Below, in pieces: positions 1 through 10,383 of a DNA stretch of 64,000 nucleotides. Numbering within the stretch: the stretch's first letter is position 1; each line of letters opens with the position of its first letter. The translations under genes and the position numbers were made by a program. Location of the stretch: assembly GCF_030867145.1 (NCBI RefSeq), contig NC_134414.1, forward strand, positions 81,148,504-81,212,503. The letters run 5' to 3'. The notes beneath the pieces were generated by a model that ran no database searches, was not told the origin of the DNA, and saw nothing but the letters and a program-made list of their open reading frames with translations. This DNA is from Opisthocomus hoazin. Lineage: Eukaryota > Chordata > Aves > Opisthocomiformes > Opisthocomidae.

Positions 1-332
1 AACCCATGTTCAGAAAAAGGTCAACAGTTCAACCCAGAGAACTGTAGGCTTGTCAGCCAGGGAAACTCATGGCATGAGTCCTCTTCGAGCACATTCCCAG
101 CCACATTAAGGACAAGAAGGTCACTGGGAACAGTCAGTATGATTTTACCAAGGGTAAATGCCTGTGACAAGTGGGGTACCACAGGGCTCAAACCCTGCGA
201 CCTATCTGGTTTAATATCTTTATCAATGACCTGGAAGAAGTGAAGGAATGCATTGTCGTCATGTTTGCACATGACATCAAATTGGAGTGACTAGCTGATT
301 TGCTCAAGATGAGGGCTGCCATCCAGAGGGCC
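1..332 (+). repeat. CR1 LINE fragment (reverse transcriptase C-terminal part)
   Basis: The plus strand matches the typical CR1 stretch that encodes the 'PQGS...FNIFINDLEE...FADD' part of reverse transcriptase (for example the run near 170-240 meaning 'PQGSNPATYLV.YLYQ.PGR', now frame-shifted) and then the 'gagggctgccatccagaggg' segment. It is degenerate and has no open frame. It runs off the left edge and stops where the solo LTR begins. Confidence 0.75.
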
Positions 333-1481
333 TGTATTGGTTTGGCCTGGATAAATGCCAGGTGCCCACGAAAACTGCTCTATCGCTCTCCCTCCTCAGC
401 TGGACAGAAGAGAGGAAATATGATGAAAGGTTCTAAGGCTGAGACAAGGACAGGGAGAGAGCACTCACCAATTACTGTCACAGACAAAACAGACTGAACT
501 TGGGGAGAAAAGCGAGTTTAATTCATCACCAATCAAATCAGAGTGGGGTAATAAGAAATAAAACCAGATCTTAAAACACCTTCCCCCCACCCCTCCCATC
601 TTCCCGGGTGCAGCTTCACTCCCGTTTCTCTCCCTCCTCCCCCCGAGCGGCGCAGGGGGACGGGGAATGGGAGTTACGATCAGTTCATCACAGGTTGTCT
701 CTGATGCTCCTTCCTCCTCAGGGGGAGGACTCCTCATACTCTTCCCCTGCTTCAGAGTGAGATCCCTCTCACAAGAGAGTTCTCCACAAACTTCTCCAGC
801 GTGAGTCCTTCCCACGGGTTGCAGCTCTTCATGAGCTGCCCCAGCATGGGTCCCTTCCCACAGGGCGCAGTCCTTCAGGAACAGGCAGCTCCAACGTGAG
901 TCCCCCATGGGGTCACAAACCCTGCCAGAAAATCTGCTCCGGCATGGGCTCCTCTCTCCACAGGTCCGCAGGTCCTGCAAGCAGCCTGCTCCAGCACGTA
1001 GTCCCCACGGGGTCACAGCTTCCTGCAGGCATCCACCTGCTCCAGCGTGGGTCACTTCCACGGGCTGCAGGTGGATATCTGCTCCACCGTGGACCTTCAT
1101 GGGCTGCAGGGGGACAACCTGCCTCACCATGGTCTTCATCATGAGTTGCAAGGGCACGCTCTCTGCTCTGGCATCTGGAGCACCTCCTCCCTTTCTTTCT
1201 TCAGTGACCTTGGTGTCTGCAGAGTTGTTTCTCTCACATAGTCTCACTCATCTCTCTAACTGCTGTCTCTCCTGCAGACTTATTTCTTCCTTTTCTTAAA
1301 TATGTTATCCCAGAGGCACAACCACTGTCGCTGATTGGCTTGGCCTTGGGCAGTGGTGGGTCCGTCTTAGAGCCACCTGGCACTGGCTCTATCAGACCTG
1401 GGGGAAGCTTCTCTCAACTTCTCACAGAAGCCACCCCTATAGCCCCCCCGCTACCAAAACTTTGCCACGCAAACCCATAAC
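333..1481 (-). mobile_element. Solo LTR of an avian endogenous retrovirus (ERVL-like family)
   Basis: Read on the minus strand, this block begins close to 1481 with a run related to TTATGGGTTTGCGTGGC and ends in CCAATACA at 333, that is an LTR-like ...CA end. Inside are a long GC-rich stretch with imperfect repeats of about 35-60 bp (unit like 'ctgctccagcgtgggtc' plus 'cacgggctgcagg', about 780-1130) and an 'AACATATTTAAGAA' TATA-like site near 1300. I recognise the sequence as a dispersed avian LTR. No internal retroviral genes or second LTR flank it, so it is a solo LTR. A 260-codon minus-strand frame (465-1247) lies inside it; this frame follows the internal repeats and I do not regard it as a gene. 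Exact ends are uncertain by a few bases. Confidence 0.7.
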
Positions 1482-2474
1482 TGACTGACTGAAAGAATAG
1501 TCCACAAGGAATCGTGAAATCACTCACTACTCCTTAAATTTACATTGCCCAGAAGATTAAAAAGTTAAAAATATAACATTATTTTAAAATAGCTTTTGCA
1601 AAAACAGTATTTTGAAAAAATACGCTGTGCACTACAGCAGCCCTTGTTAGTCTGTTACAAAAGAACTTCATAAATTTGACAATTTCTTGACGGACATGAA
1701 CACATGTTCCATCTACCTCTTTCTTATGAAAGTTTGCTAACATTTCTGAAGCTTCTATCAGCCTCGTGTTTTTCTTAGATCTCCTTCTAGTGCTGCAAAT
1801 GTTAATGCTAAACTGAGACATTATTATTAACAGATTTTTCAGACCGTCCAGAGTGAATTTTCTGTCGTTCATTTATGGCAAGTTATTCATGAATTGCTTA
1901 GTAACATCTACATCAATAGCACGGAACTTGACCCTCAAGAGATCCCAGCAGACCACCCTACACCTGTGGACCAAGAGCTCTGGTGCTGGAAAGGGCTGTC
2001 TTGGGTGAACTGGAGAGGTCTCTCTGCCCACCCCTAACTACTCCTGTGGGAGTCTCAGCTACTCGCATTGCCAATACTGAACTAGAATAAACCACAGAAA
2101 AGCATGTTAAATAAAACCAAAAATGTCGCTGGCTCATCGTAAACACCAGGTTGTAGACAGTGGCAGCTCACAAGCTGTTGAGACGACTGTTCCCAGAGGC
2201 AGGGTCTGTTGAAGGGGGACACAAAAGATTTCATATATGTCCTGGAGGAAGCTGGTCCTCAAGAGAGTCAGGGTCCTGGTCTTGTCCAGGATCTGAGGGT
2301 CCCCCCGACTGGGCCTTATCTGATACCACCCAGTGAGAGAGAACAGGCAACCAGACCCCGAGAAGAGGGAAAAGGTGGCTGCGCCAGTTGGTGCACACAG
2401 AGCCCTGATGCATTAGTCCAGACTAGAGTTTAAAATGGATGAGTTAAAACCAATTCAGCCACTGTTGGGCAGCC
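1482..2474. other. Unassigned sequence between solo LTR and provirus
   Basis: No coding similarity or RNA gene was recognised. Short frames at 1579-1872 (minus) and 2209-2433 (plus) have no recognisable domain, splice context or start context. Part of it may be old repeat DNA that has decayed beyond recognition by eye. Confidence 0.4.
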
Positions 2475-2480
2475 TGAAGT
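2475..2480. repeat. Target-site duplication of the provirus, left copy (TGAAGT)
   Basis: TGAAGT abuts the left LTR and TGAAGG (10811-10816) abuts the right LTR. Five of six bases agree, consistent with a 6-bp duplication as made by betaretroviral integrases, one base having mutated since insertion. Confidence 0.6.
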
Positions 2481-2903
2481 TGTGGCGCGGGCTTAAGGAC
2501 TTGACCAATATGATCCATAACAGTCAACTTTATTAGCAGAGAATCTGGATTATATAGACAGCACTCGGTTATGATTAGTCACTATGCATAAACCCTCTAT
2601 ACAGCACTCAGCTATGATTGGTCACTATGCCTAAAACATCTATCAATAAAACACCCGGGTTACATGAGCAGTATTCAACTGTGATTCGTCATTATTCATA
2701 GAACGACTGTTTACCTGCAGCTGGCCTGAGAACGACTGTCTTTCCCACAGCCAGCCTGGGAATGCCTTTTTTCCCACAGCCGGCCTGAGAGTGGCCTTGA
2801 GGCCTGTGCTGCTTGAAGCTTGTGCTGTTACAAACTGATGAAGTCCATATTCAGAGTGTCTGGGTTGCTCACAATATGTCCCTGTTCTTCCAGAAATGCC
2901 ACA
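2481..2903 (-). repeat. 3' LTR of the provirus
   Basis: This is a 423-bp copy of the 10384-10810 LTR. On the minus strand it begins TGTGGCATTTCTGG after the polypurine tract and ends CCCGCGCCACA. It keeps the U3 tandem repeats, a TATA-like CTATATAATC and the AATAAA signal followed by TTGACTG. The outermost bases at the left end differ from the other LTR, so the boundary may be off by two or three bases. Confidence 0.9.
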
Positions 2904-4320
2904 AATCCCCCTTTTTGTTTTTGAGCAACCCAGATACTGTTAAACGTCTTCTTAACCGCCTTTATGGCACAACTTATTAAACATTCAAAAATGCATAGCA
3001 TGATCAGAATTGTAACCAGCTTCGCTATTCCCTGTTTGACCAGATCCGCCAATCACCCACAGAAGCTTAGGTGATTAAGCCAGTTTGTCAACCCTGACTC
3101 TACTTTAATGGCGTTCAGATTTTGTTGTAATTGATATAATTGTTTGTGGATTGATTTTGAGTGGTCTGACAGATTTATGTAACACATTCTATCTAAATCT
3201 TTACACTCATGACCATGTGCTAAAAGCAGAAAATCGATTGCTGTTTTATTTTGTAATACTGCATGACAAACACTATCCATATCTTGAGTTAACTCTGATA
3301 TCATTTTTGATGTTGTATTTATTTTCTTAGGTACCAAACACGCTAGCCTCCCTATATCCATTAAAGATTTTGAAGCAGCTCCCCAAGGTAACAACAGTGA
3401 CAATGTCACTTTTCCTGCTCTGTCATAGAGTGATTAAGTTCCCATCACACTGTGGTGTTAATTTTCTAAGCGTTTGTTTTGCCCTTGTATGATTTTTCAG
3501 GATACTCATAGGTGGGGCAAACATAATTTCCCAAAATAACACGGCCCCCCTATGGCTTGTTTTGGAATGCTTTGTTATGCTCTGTCTCCGTAGATCAAAA
3601 AATACCTTGGGGGAATGGTTTTAGCTGAATTGTTTACCCAAACACTTATTTTCGGATTCTTTATCCCTGCTCCTGCTGACCCATTGCAATAGTCATCCTT
3701 GTTTTTGTAATTGTAAGTTGGTTTTGATATATTTTTCTTACTTAATTGTATTTGTCGACAGGTTACATTGGTCCACTTTATCCAATCAAACCTACGATAA
3801 TGGCTAGTTTCCTTAAAAGTGCCTCCAGCAAAGTGGAAGCAAGATTCATTCCCAAACATGGATCCAAGGAGATCTATCTCCTGTGGACCCCATGGTAGGG
3901 AAACATATAAGGCATTAATCACAAGAGCGGCCGCATAGCCTCCGCCAGGCAGCTTTTGTTGCTGAGGTCCGTGATATATTTCTAGTCGAGAGCAGCTGGC
4001 ATTCACCACTCCCTCCCGTAGAATGGTCTCATTTGAAACCAAACCTTTCCAATCGTTTGGGTCCCAATACGGCGTTCCAATTAGGCATGTTCTAAAAGGA
4101 TCAGTTATTGATTGCATAGAAATACAAAATGATGTTTGATTGGTCCGATTCACAAAGGTTAACCACATATTGGACCTAGGGTTAATCTTGTGCATCTCCT
4201 CTACTTCGTGAGGCCTCATTAATCCCAATAAGGCACTTATCAATCCTATTATCACTCTGGAGGCATCCTTCTGCAACTCCGTTGCCCTCGCTTCTTTCTC
4301 CCATTCTTCAGGTCATACAC
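2828..4320 (-). pseudogene. env: Proviral env remnant (surface and transmembrane subunits)
   Basis: One frame can be followed from about 4320 to 2828. The surface part (3575-4276) has many N-glycosylation sequons (NRTNQT, NETI, NASC, NESC, NVTC, NGS) and spaced cysteines. The transmembrane part (3053-3409) has the heptad-like region with 'LQNKTAIDFLLLAHGHEC', an immunosuppressive-domain-like stretch typical of gamma-type Env and closest in character to avian alpharetroviruses. The C-terminal part (2828-3052) has a hydrophobic anchor (around 'LVTILIMLCIFECLISC') and its frame runs into the 3' LTR. Breaks: several stops at 3410-3577, where the SU-TM junction and cleavage site should be, and another stop between 3053 and the anchor. 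The CX6CC motif reads CX6CY. Signal peptide not identified. Not functional. Confidence 0.85.
2904..2916 (-). promoter_or_regulatory. Polypurine tract (plus-strand primer)
   Basis: The minus strand reads AAAAAGGGGGATT directly before the TGTGG start of the 3' LTR, the expected place and composition for the plus-strand priming site of a retrovirus. Confidence 0.85.
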
Positions 4321-4838
4321 ACCACGATCTCGTATCAGAAAAAATGATCCCTTCACGCTGCTTACCTACAACTTGATTATTAAGAATAAAGTAACAGTGG
4401 TTACAAAGCTTAACTACCTTATAAAGCATAAAAATAATAACCTTTGTTTCTTAACTTTCAATTAACGCTACAAATTTTACAAGTAGTCGCTTGTGCCCCA
4501 ACACAAATCTTTGCATTGAGGTTAAAAACACTGCCCTGGGCGCCTAATAAGCATTGCAGGAATTGTTTTGCCCACTGGGAATGAGTGAACAGATTCACCT
4601 GCAATCGGCTCCGTGGGTACGACCAATGATTAGAATCATCTCCCCTTTCTCGAAACTCTCCATCTCTCCCCTTTTATATGAGCTACAGAGCAGTTTTACC
4701 TATGGCCGACACCTCACCCCACATGTCAAGCTGTGCAACTGCTATCCTCGCCAGATAGCTCACACAGGGATTCGGATTTGCGAATTCCCAAATAACTACT
4801 GCGAACCCCTCAGGTTTGCTTCCTGTACGAAGATAAAA

Positions 4839-7513
4839 TTAAGATGTTTCAGTGGGTGAAGTGCAGTCAGCCATGGCTTCAGTTTGTTGGTCAGCCGCTT
4901 TTGAAACCATTGTAGATTCGGCGTCGCTTCCTCCAAAGTCATTCAACCATGGCTTAACCCACATTGCTGGCTCCCATCGAGGTTCTGCTTCTGTCAAGAC
5001 ACAAACATAACCTTTGCCAGTCAATTTCACCTCTACTGGTCCCTTTCATTCTCCTGAAGTTAAGTCATGATACAAGATTTTTGCAGGCGTTGACCCCTGC
5101 ACTTCTGGTTGTAAGGACAACTGATGTACCACTACAGGGGGAGATCCCCTATTTTCTGTGAGGTGTAAATAGTTCAGCACATACAGCGCTTTTGCAACAC
5201 ACTCCGTCGGGCTCTCCCAAGTTTTCCCTTTTTGCTTTTTCAAAAGCGATTTTAGGATCCCGTGAGCCCGCTCGACTATAGCTTGACCTGTGGATGAGTG
5301 CAGAATACCGGTAATGTGGCGAACGCCCCACATGTGACAAAACCACGCAAATGTTTTAGATGTATAAGCTGGTCCATTGTCCGTCTTTAACTCTTGTGCA
5401 ATTCCCAACACAGAAATGGCAACATGTATATGTTTAATTGCATGTTTAGCAGTTTCCCCTGTCTGAGCTGTTGCCCACATTGTATGTGAAAAGGTATTGA
5501 TGGATACATGAACATACTTGAGTCGACCAAATTCGGGGATGTGAGTAACATCCATCTGCCATACCTGCAGTGCCTTCAAACCTCGTGGGTTAACACCCAA
5601 TCCCAATCCAAAACCCACCTTCTGACAGGCTGGGCAGGATTGCACAATCCTCCTTGCGTCTCCCACCGAGATACTAAACTGTTTTGCAAGCATTTTTGCC
5701 GATTGGTGGAAAAAATCGTGAGACAGACAGGCTTGCTCAAACAGGTTTACTGCTCCCAGTTGAGCTACACTTACCAACCAGTCTGCGGCATTGTTGCCTA
5801 TTGCCAAACCCTGACTAAATTGATGGCTGCGAATGTGGGTAATAAAGTAAGGATGTTGCCGTTGGCCTAAGAGATGAGACAATTGTAATAGCAAGACATA
5901 CAGAGTATTGTTCTTGATCTGCCTCACCATCACTCTTTCCAGGTGACCTGTGACACCTACAACATACAAAGAATCGGAGACAACATTAAGAGGTTCATTT
6001 TGCCAGTGATGAAATGCCCACACTACTGCTTTTAATTCAAGAGTTTGTAGCGAATCACTGTCCTGACCCTGCAAAACGTGATACTACCACTGACCTGTTA
6101 AATTCCACGTGACCGCCCCCCTTTTTGATTTTCTTCCGTCATCTGTAAATACTGTTATGCCTTGCACTCGTGTCTCTGATCTACTGGGTTTTTCTTCAAA
6201 TTTCTGCGCCTGAAGCAGGGGTTACCATTTTTCAGAGAGGTAATGATTAGAAATTTTTCCTGGAAAACCTGCAATTGCTATCTGTACTAGGTCGGTGGTG
6301 GTCACCAGCCATTGCCAGTAACTTTGGACTATAGGCAAGTATATTACTGTTGGCTCCAGACCCGACAGATCAATGATTCTTTGTCGGCCTTTTATCATCA
6401 GGTTCGCCAACAATTCCACTCGAGTGCAGACCGTCGTTTTCAGGTTAAATGATGTAAATAACCACTCCAAGATTCGAACTCCCTGTTCTTCCTGTTGAAC
6501 AATGAGGCTTAACGGGTATCTGCAGCGCAGTGATGAATTTATAATCATTAACTGCAAGAGACAGTCTAAGAGTTTCCTGGCGGCTATACTTTTTTGTATT
6601 TTCTGGATGATGTGCTGCAATGTTTCTTTCTGATTTTTTGACAAATGCCTACGCCCCCCTGCTTGACTTGATGTTCCTAATAATGGCATCAATGGTGCCA
6701 GGTCATCATTTGTGATCTCACAGACTGCTCTAACCCATTGAATGTCCTCTAAGAGTTTCTGTACATTTGTTAAGGTCTTTATTTTTGTGTTTAGTTCTAC
6801 CTTCTGTGGCTGCACAGCCCCTCCTGTGATGATTCAGCCCACATACAACCATGGCCCCCTCTTCTGAACATTTTCGGGCGCTATCTTCAACCCCCTGAGG
6901 TTAAGCTCCCGTTGGAGTTTCCGTAATATGAGCTCCAACTCTACTTTTTCCTCTGCAATCAATATGTCGTCCATGTAGTGGTAAACTGATAGGTTCTTGT
7001 GTTTTGTTCTAAATGGCTGCAAAGCCCAAGCAACAAATATTTGGCATATGGTAGGCGAATTTTTCATGTCTTGTGGCAGGACCACCCAATGGTATCTTCT
7101 CGCTGGTCCCCCCTTATTTACCTCGGGTATGGTAAACGCAAACTTTTCAGCATCATCTGGATGCAAGGGTATGGTAAAAAAGCCATCTTTTAGATTGATA
7201 ATTAACAATTTCCAATTTTCTGGAATCATAACTGGAGATGGCAGCCCCGGTTGTAGGGCTCCCATGTCTTGCATTACCTCATTGACTGCTCACAAATCGT
7301 GCAGCAGTCTCCATTTTCCTGATTTTTTCTGAATCGTAAAAATGGGAGTGTTCCATGGATTTGTGGCCTGCTTTCAGTTGTTGATCAATTAAGTCATTAA
7401 TGATGTGCAGCCTGTCTTGCTTCAGCGGCCATTGGTCCACCCATACCGGTGTTGTAGTGGTCCAGGTGAGCTTAATGGTTGGCTGCTGCACAATGGCCAC
7501 TCCTAAAAATCAT
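4839..7513 (-). pseudogene. pol: Proviral pol remnant (reverse transcriptase, RNase H, integrase)
   Basis: The segments are nearly collinear. Reverse transcriptase begins near 7500 ('KLTWTTTTPVWVDQWPL') and keeps the palm motifs, including 'LKDGFFTIPLHPDD' and the catalytic YMDD box ('YHYMDDILIA', within 6834-7274); thumb and connection follow (6222-6815). RNase H carries 'TDDG', 'TLELKA' and 'VSDSLYV', supplying the acidic residues. Integrase (5046-6074) has an N-terminal HHCC-type zinc site, the D,D,E triad ('MDVTHI', 'KTDNGPAY', 'VERAHG') and a C-terminal domain ending about 4839. Breaks: a frameshift near 7360 and in-frame stops at 7290-7292, 6834-6836, 6222-6224, 6084-6086 and 5046-5048. 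Apart from these the frame is continuous, so this is a lightly decayed copy. Confidence 0.93.
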
Positions 7514-8291
7514 GAGTGACAAGTTTTACTCCCATCTGTGACAATACATCTCTTCCCAACAGGGTAATTGGTATGGTCATTACATAAGGTCGAGTGGTCA
7601 CACTATTACCATCCTTAAATTCAATCATCACAGGCGTTTTACTAATAAGTGTTTGTTGAGATCCTCCTACTCCTACCACAGCTGTACTAGCCGGGATAGT
7701 TGGCCATCTTCTAGGCCACAAACTCCTTGGCACAATGGTTACATCGGCTCCTGTGTCCACCAGCATTTTCAGCTGCATGGAACCTCCTGTCGGATGGGAT
7801 ATACATACATAATCCTGTGGTTTCCCCTTCTCTATGTCCAAGGCTAACATCACTTCTGCCTCTCCAGTGGAACCAAAAGTTCCGGCACCTCTCACTCTTG
7901 TTTCTGCTCTCGGGACACATGCTTTAAAAGGTATTAGTTGGGCAATTTTTGAGTCTTTGGGAATACTGACTGGTGGGGTCAAAGTATAAACTATTATTTG
8001 TATGATTCTCCGATAATCCGCATCTATTAACCCTGGGACTACAAAAACACCTCGTCTAGACGTCGAAGATCATCCTAAAAGCAAGGCACTTAAACCTCGT
8101 CCTAAAGGACCTTGTAAATTCGAATCAACTGTTCTAACCTCTTGAGTAAGCAACGTGAATTCTACTGCTGTGGCCACATCCACCCCTGCGCTGCTGGCTG
8201 TGGCGGCGGCGCAGCTGTCCCAGCACCCTGCACTTGTGTCGTCGCGCGAGGATGCCCTGCGCTCACTAATCTGTTTCCCGATTTTCTGCAT
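7503..8291 (-). pseudogene. pro: Proviral pro remnant: dUTPase fused to aspartic protease
   Basis: The frame lies -1 to gag and opens over the gag end. A dUTPase comes first: 'SAGVDVA' (motif 1), 'SSTS' (motif 2), 'VVPGLIDADY' (motif 3, substrate-binding Tyr), 'SKIAQL' (motif 4) and 'GTFGSTG' (motif 5). It is followed by a retropepsin with the catalytic 'LVDTGADVTIV' and the late 'LLGRDVLSQMG' motif. A dUTPase in this position is characteristic of betaretroviruses. One in-frame TGA at 8070-8072, at the expected Arg of dUTPase motif 2, interrupts it. The frame ends at 7503, and pol continues in the -1 frame. Confidence 0.9.
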
Positions 8292-10134
8292 TCACCGGTA
8301 TTGTGGTTCTCCCGCTTACAGCTCGCGCACCACTTTCTTCCCCCTCAGCTATTCGGGCCTTTAACTCCACATTCCCTCTGATAGTGACCCCTTTTTCCAC
8401 AACTAAAACAATTCTGGTCTTTTTTTTCTTTTTTTTGATTGGCAACCAAAGTTCGGACCGCCGCCCCAACTGCAGCTGCCACCACTGTAGCCTTTTCTTG
8501 TTCTAACATATGGTCAGCAGCTTCCAGTAGGGCCCCAGTGTTTGCCCCTCGAGGCAACAAACTGAGAGCTCTTTTGGTTTTATTGTTGGCATTCTCAAAA
8601 GCTAGGAAGTCCAAAAACTTCGCTTTCATGTCCTCAGTCATATCTGGATGTGCCATAATAGCCCCGTGCAGACGATTGATGAACTTTGCAAACGACTCCC
8701 CAGGCCCTTGCTTCACCGTGGTGAACGCAGGCGATATTTTATCATCATGCACTGCGGCCAATGCCTTGAATGCTAAATCCTGGCTTAACTGCAAAACCTC
8801 CGTCGCAAACTGCGCTTGCCAATCCACCCTTATAAAAGGACCCGCTCCCAACAGCATCTGAGCCTGAACCCCGTACAGCGGGTCCCCCTGCTGCCCAGGT
8901 GTTGCAGCTGCTCTATCACAACCTTGTTGCCAGTGCTGGAAAAATTGCAGCTGTTGGGACGGGGACAAGAGTATTTGCATTATCATACGAGTATCATGCG
9001 GCATCAATAGCATAGCAGAAAAAATATGTTGGAGAAGCGACTGCGTGTATGGTGATTTCAACCTATACTGCGCAACCGAATTCTTCACCTCTTTTAGGAT
9101 TTTCCAGTCTACTGCCTCCCAGGCACGCGCACCCTGGCCGTCGATTAAAACCGGATACGGCGCTGGCACCAGAACCCCATCTAGCAGCGCATCGCGAACT
9201 ATCCCTCTCCACCGCAGCCCCGGCCCTCCCCCGGTTCCCCCCCCTCTCCCACGGCACGGCGCAAGGCGGGGCTGGAAGAGAAAACGGATTATGTGGGCTG
9301 GGGACTGGTGGCTCCGGCAACGAAAGGTCCGTAGCCTGCCTGGGGAGACTGGCCCAGGTGCATTTGCAGTTTTTCTAGCTTAGTTATCAGTTCGCTGAGT
9401 TGGTCCTCTCGGACCTCCCGGACGGCCGCTTTCTCGTCTACGCAACGAGTCACTGGAGAGCCGGCAGACGGCGGCGTATGCGGAGGAAGCGGAGGATACG
9501 GTCGCGGCACAGGATCCGGTGACGGAGGACGATCGGAAGGGGCGGCGGCGGCGCCCGGCCGCTCCGCCTCCGCGCACCCCTCTCCGCGGCGCGGTGGCGG
9601 TGGCGGTGGCGGTGGCGGTGACAGCGACTCCGGCGGCGGGGGTGGAGACCCCTGAGCCAGCGGGTCGCGCCGCGCGTGCTCCTGCTCCTGGACCGCAGGT
9701 TCCCCTGCCTCCACGGGCTGCCGACTCGGACCCCCTCCTGCTTTCACAGGCGGCACAGGGATACTAGGACCCTGAAACAGCAGACTTGTCGCCGAGCAGG
9801 ACCCTCCCTCGGGTGTTAACGCAGCGAAAGCAGAAGCGGCGGCTCCCCTCTCAGCTATCATCGCTTTTAAAGTCTCATGTATTAGCCTCCTCAACGTGGA
9901 GAATTGGCTCGCTTCCTTGGATCCCGTACTAATTTCTTCCCACAGTTTCGTTCCTATATCCACCCAAGTCTGAACTTCAATGGCAGCATTAACTGAGGGG
10001 ATTAAGTCCTTTCTCCGTGCCCAAAGCAACAGAGACTTCAAGGTAGCCGAGTCATATTGTAACCCTCTCAGGGAGAGGATGTGTTGGAGGAGTTTGACCA
10101 CTGCTGACTCTTCCTATGTCAGTGTGGACCCCAT
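8162..10134 (-). pseudogene. gag: Proviral gag remnant (matrix, proline-rich region, capsid, nucleocapsid)
   Basis: The likely start is the ATG at 10134, giving MGSTLT, with the Gly needed for myristoylation. A TAG follows at codon 7 (10114-10116). Matrix-like sequence and a long Pro-rich linker (with a run of nine prolines coded by a GGTGGC-type repeat on the plus strand) occupy 10101-9289. Capsid with a major homology region ('VKQGPGESFAKFINRLHG') occupies about 9169-8500. The nucleocapsid has two CX2CX4HX4C boxes: 'CFSCGKRGHYQREC' and 'CASCKRENHNTGEC', separated by a TGA (8345-8347). A frameshift lies between 9289 and 9169. In the gag frame the next stop is at 8162-8164. Confidence 0.9.
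8273..8279 (-). promoter_or_regulatory. Gag-pro -1 ribosomal frameshift site (GGGAAAC)
   Basis: The minus strand carries the slippery heptamer G GGA AAC in the correct register of the gag frame (TCG GGA AAC), eight codons after the start of the second Cys-His box region. The -1 frame entered here leads straight into the dUTPase. This heptamer class is used at gag-pro junctions of betaretroviruses. A downstream pseudoknot was not modelled. Confidence 0.8.
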
Positions 10135-10363
10135 CTCCTCCCCGGCCGTCTGCTTGATCAGGGCAGGGTTTCCGGGAAATCTTTTCCCGAATGGTGCGCT
10201 GGCGACTCCCGAGTGCCGGGGCAGCACTCACCTTCGGCCGGGTTCCGCTCCCTCAGACTGCGGTCTCCGTGGAAAATTCAGCCGTGCCGATATCTGGGGG
10301 TCCAGCCCTCAGTCTTTGGTTTTCCTGGAGAAATCAGCCGTAGATGCTAATGCCGATCTGAGG

Positions 10364-10381
10364 GTCCCTGTTCAGGCGCCA
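10364..10381 (-). promoter_or_regulatory. Primer binding site, tRNA-Lys type
   Basis: The minus strand reads TGGCGCCTGAACAGGGAC two bases inside the 5' LTR end (CACCACA-AA). It matches the tRNA-Lys3-type primer site except for one base (T for C at position 8). Confidence 0.88.
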
Positions 10382-10383
10382 TT

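Noticed and set aside
465-1247. 260-codon minus-strand open frame
   Set aside because: It lies wholly inside the solo LTR and is made of the LTR's imperfect repeats; no protein domain is seen.
1579-1872. 97-codon minus-strand frame
   Set aside because: No domain, no splice or start context, and codon use unlike a gene.
9519-9767. Plus-strand frame with Arg/Ala/Val-rich repeats
   Set aside because: Antisense of the proline-rich region of proviral gag.
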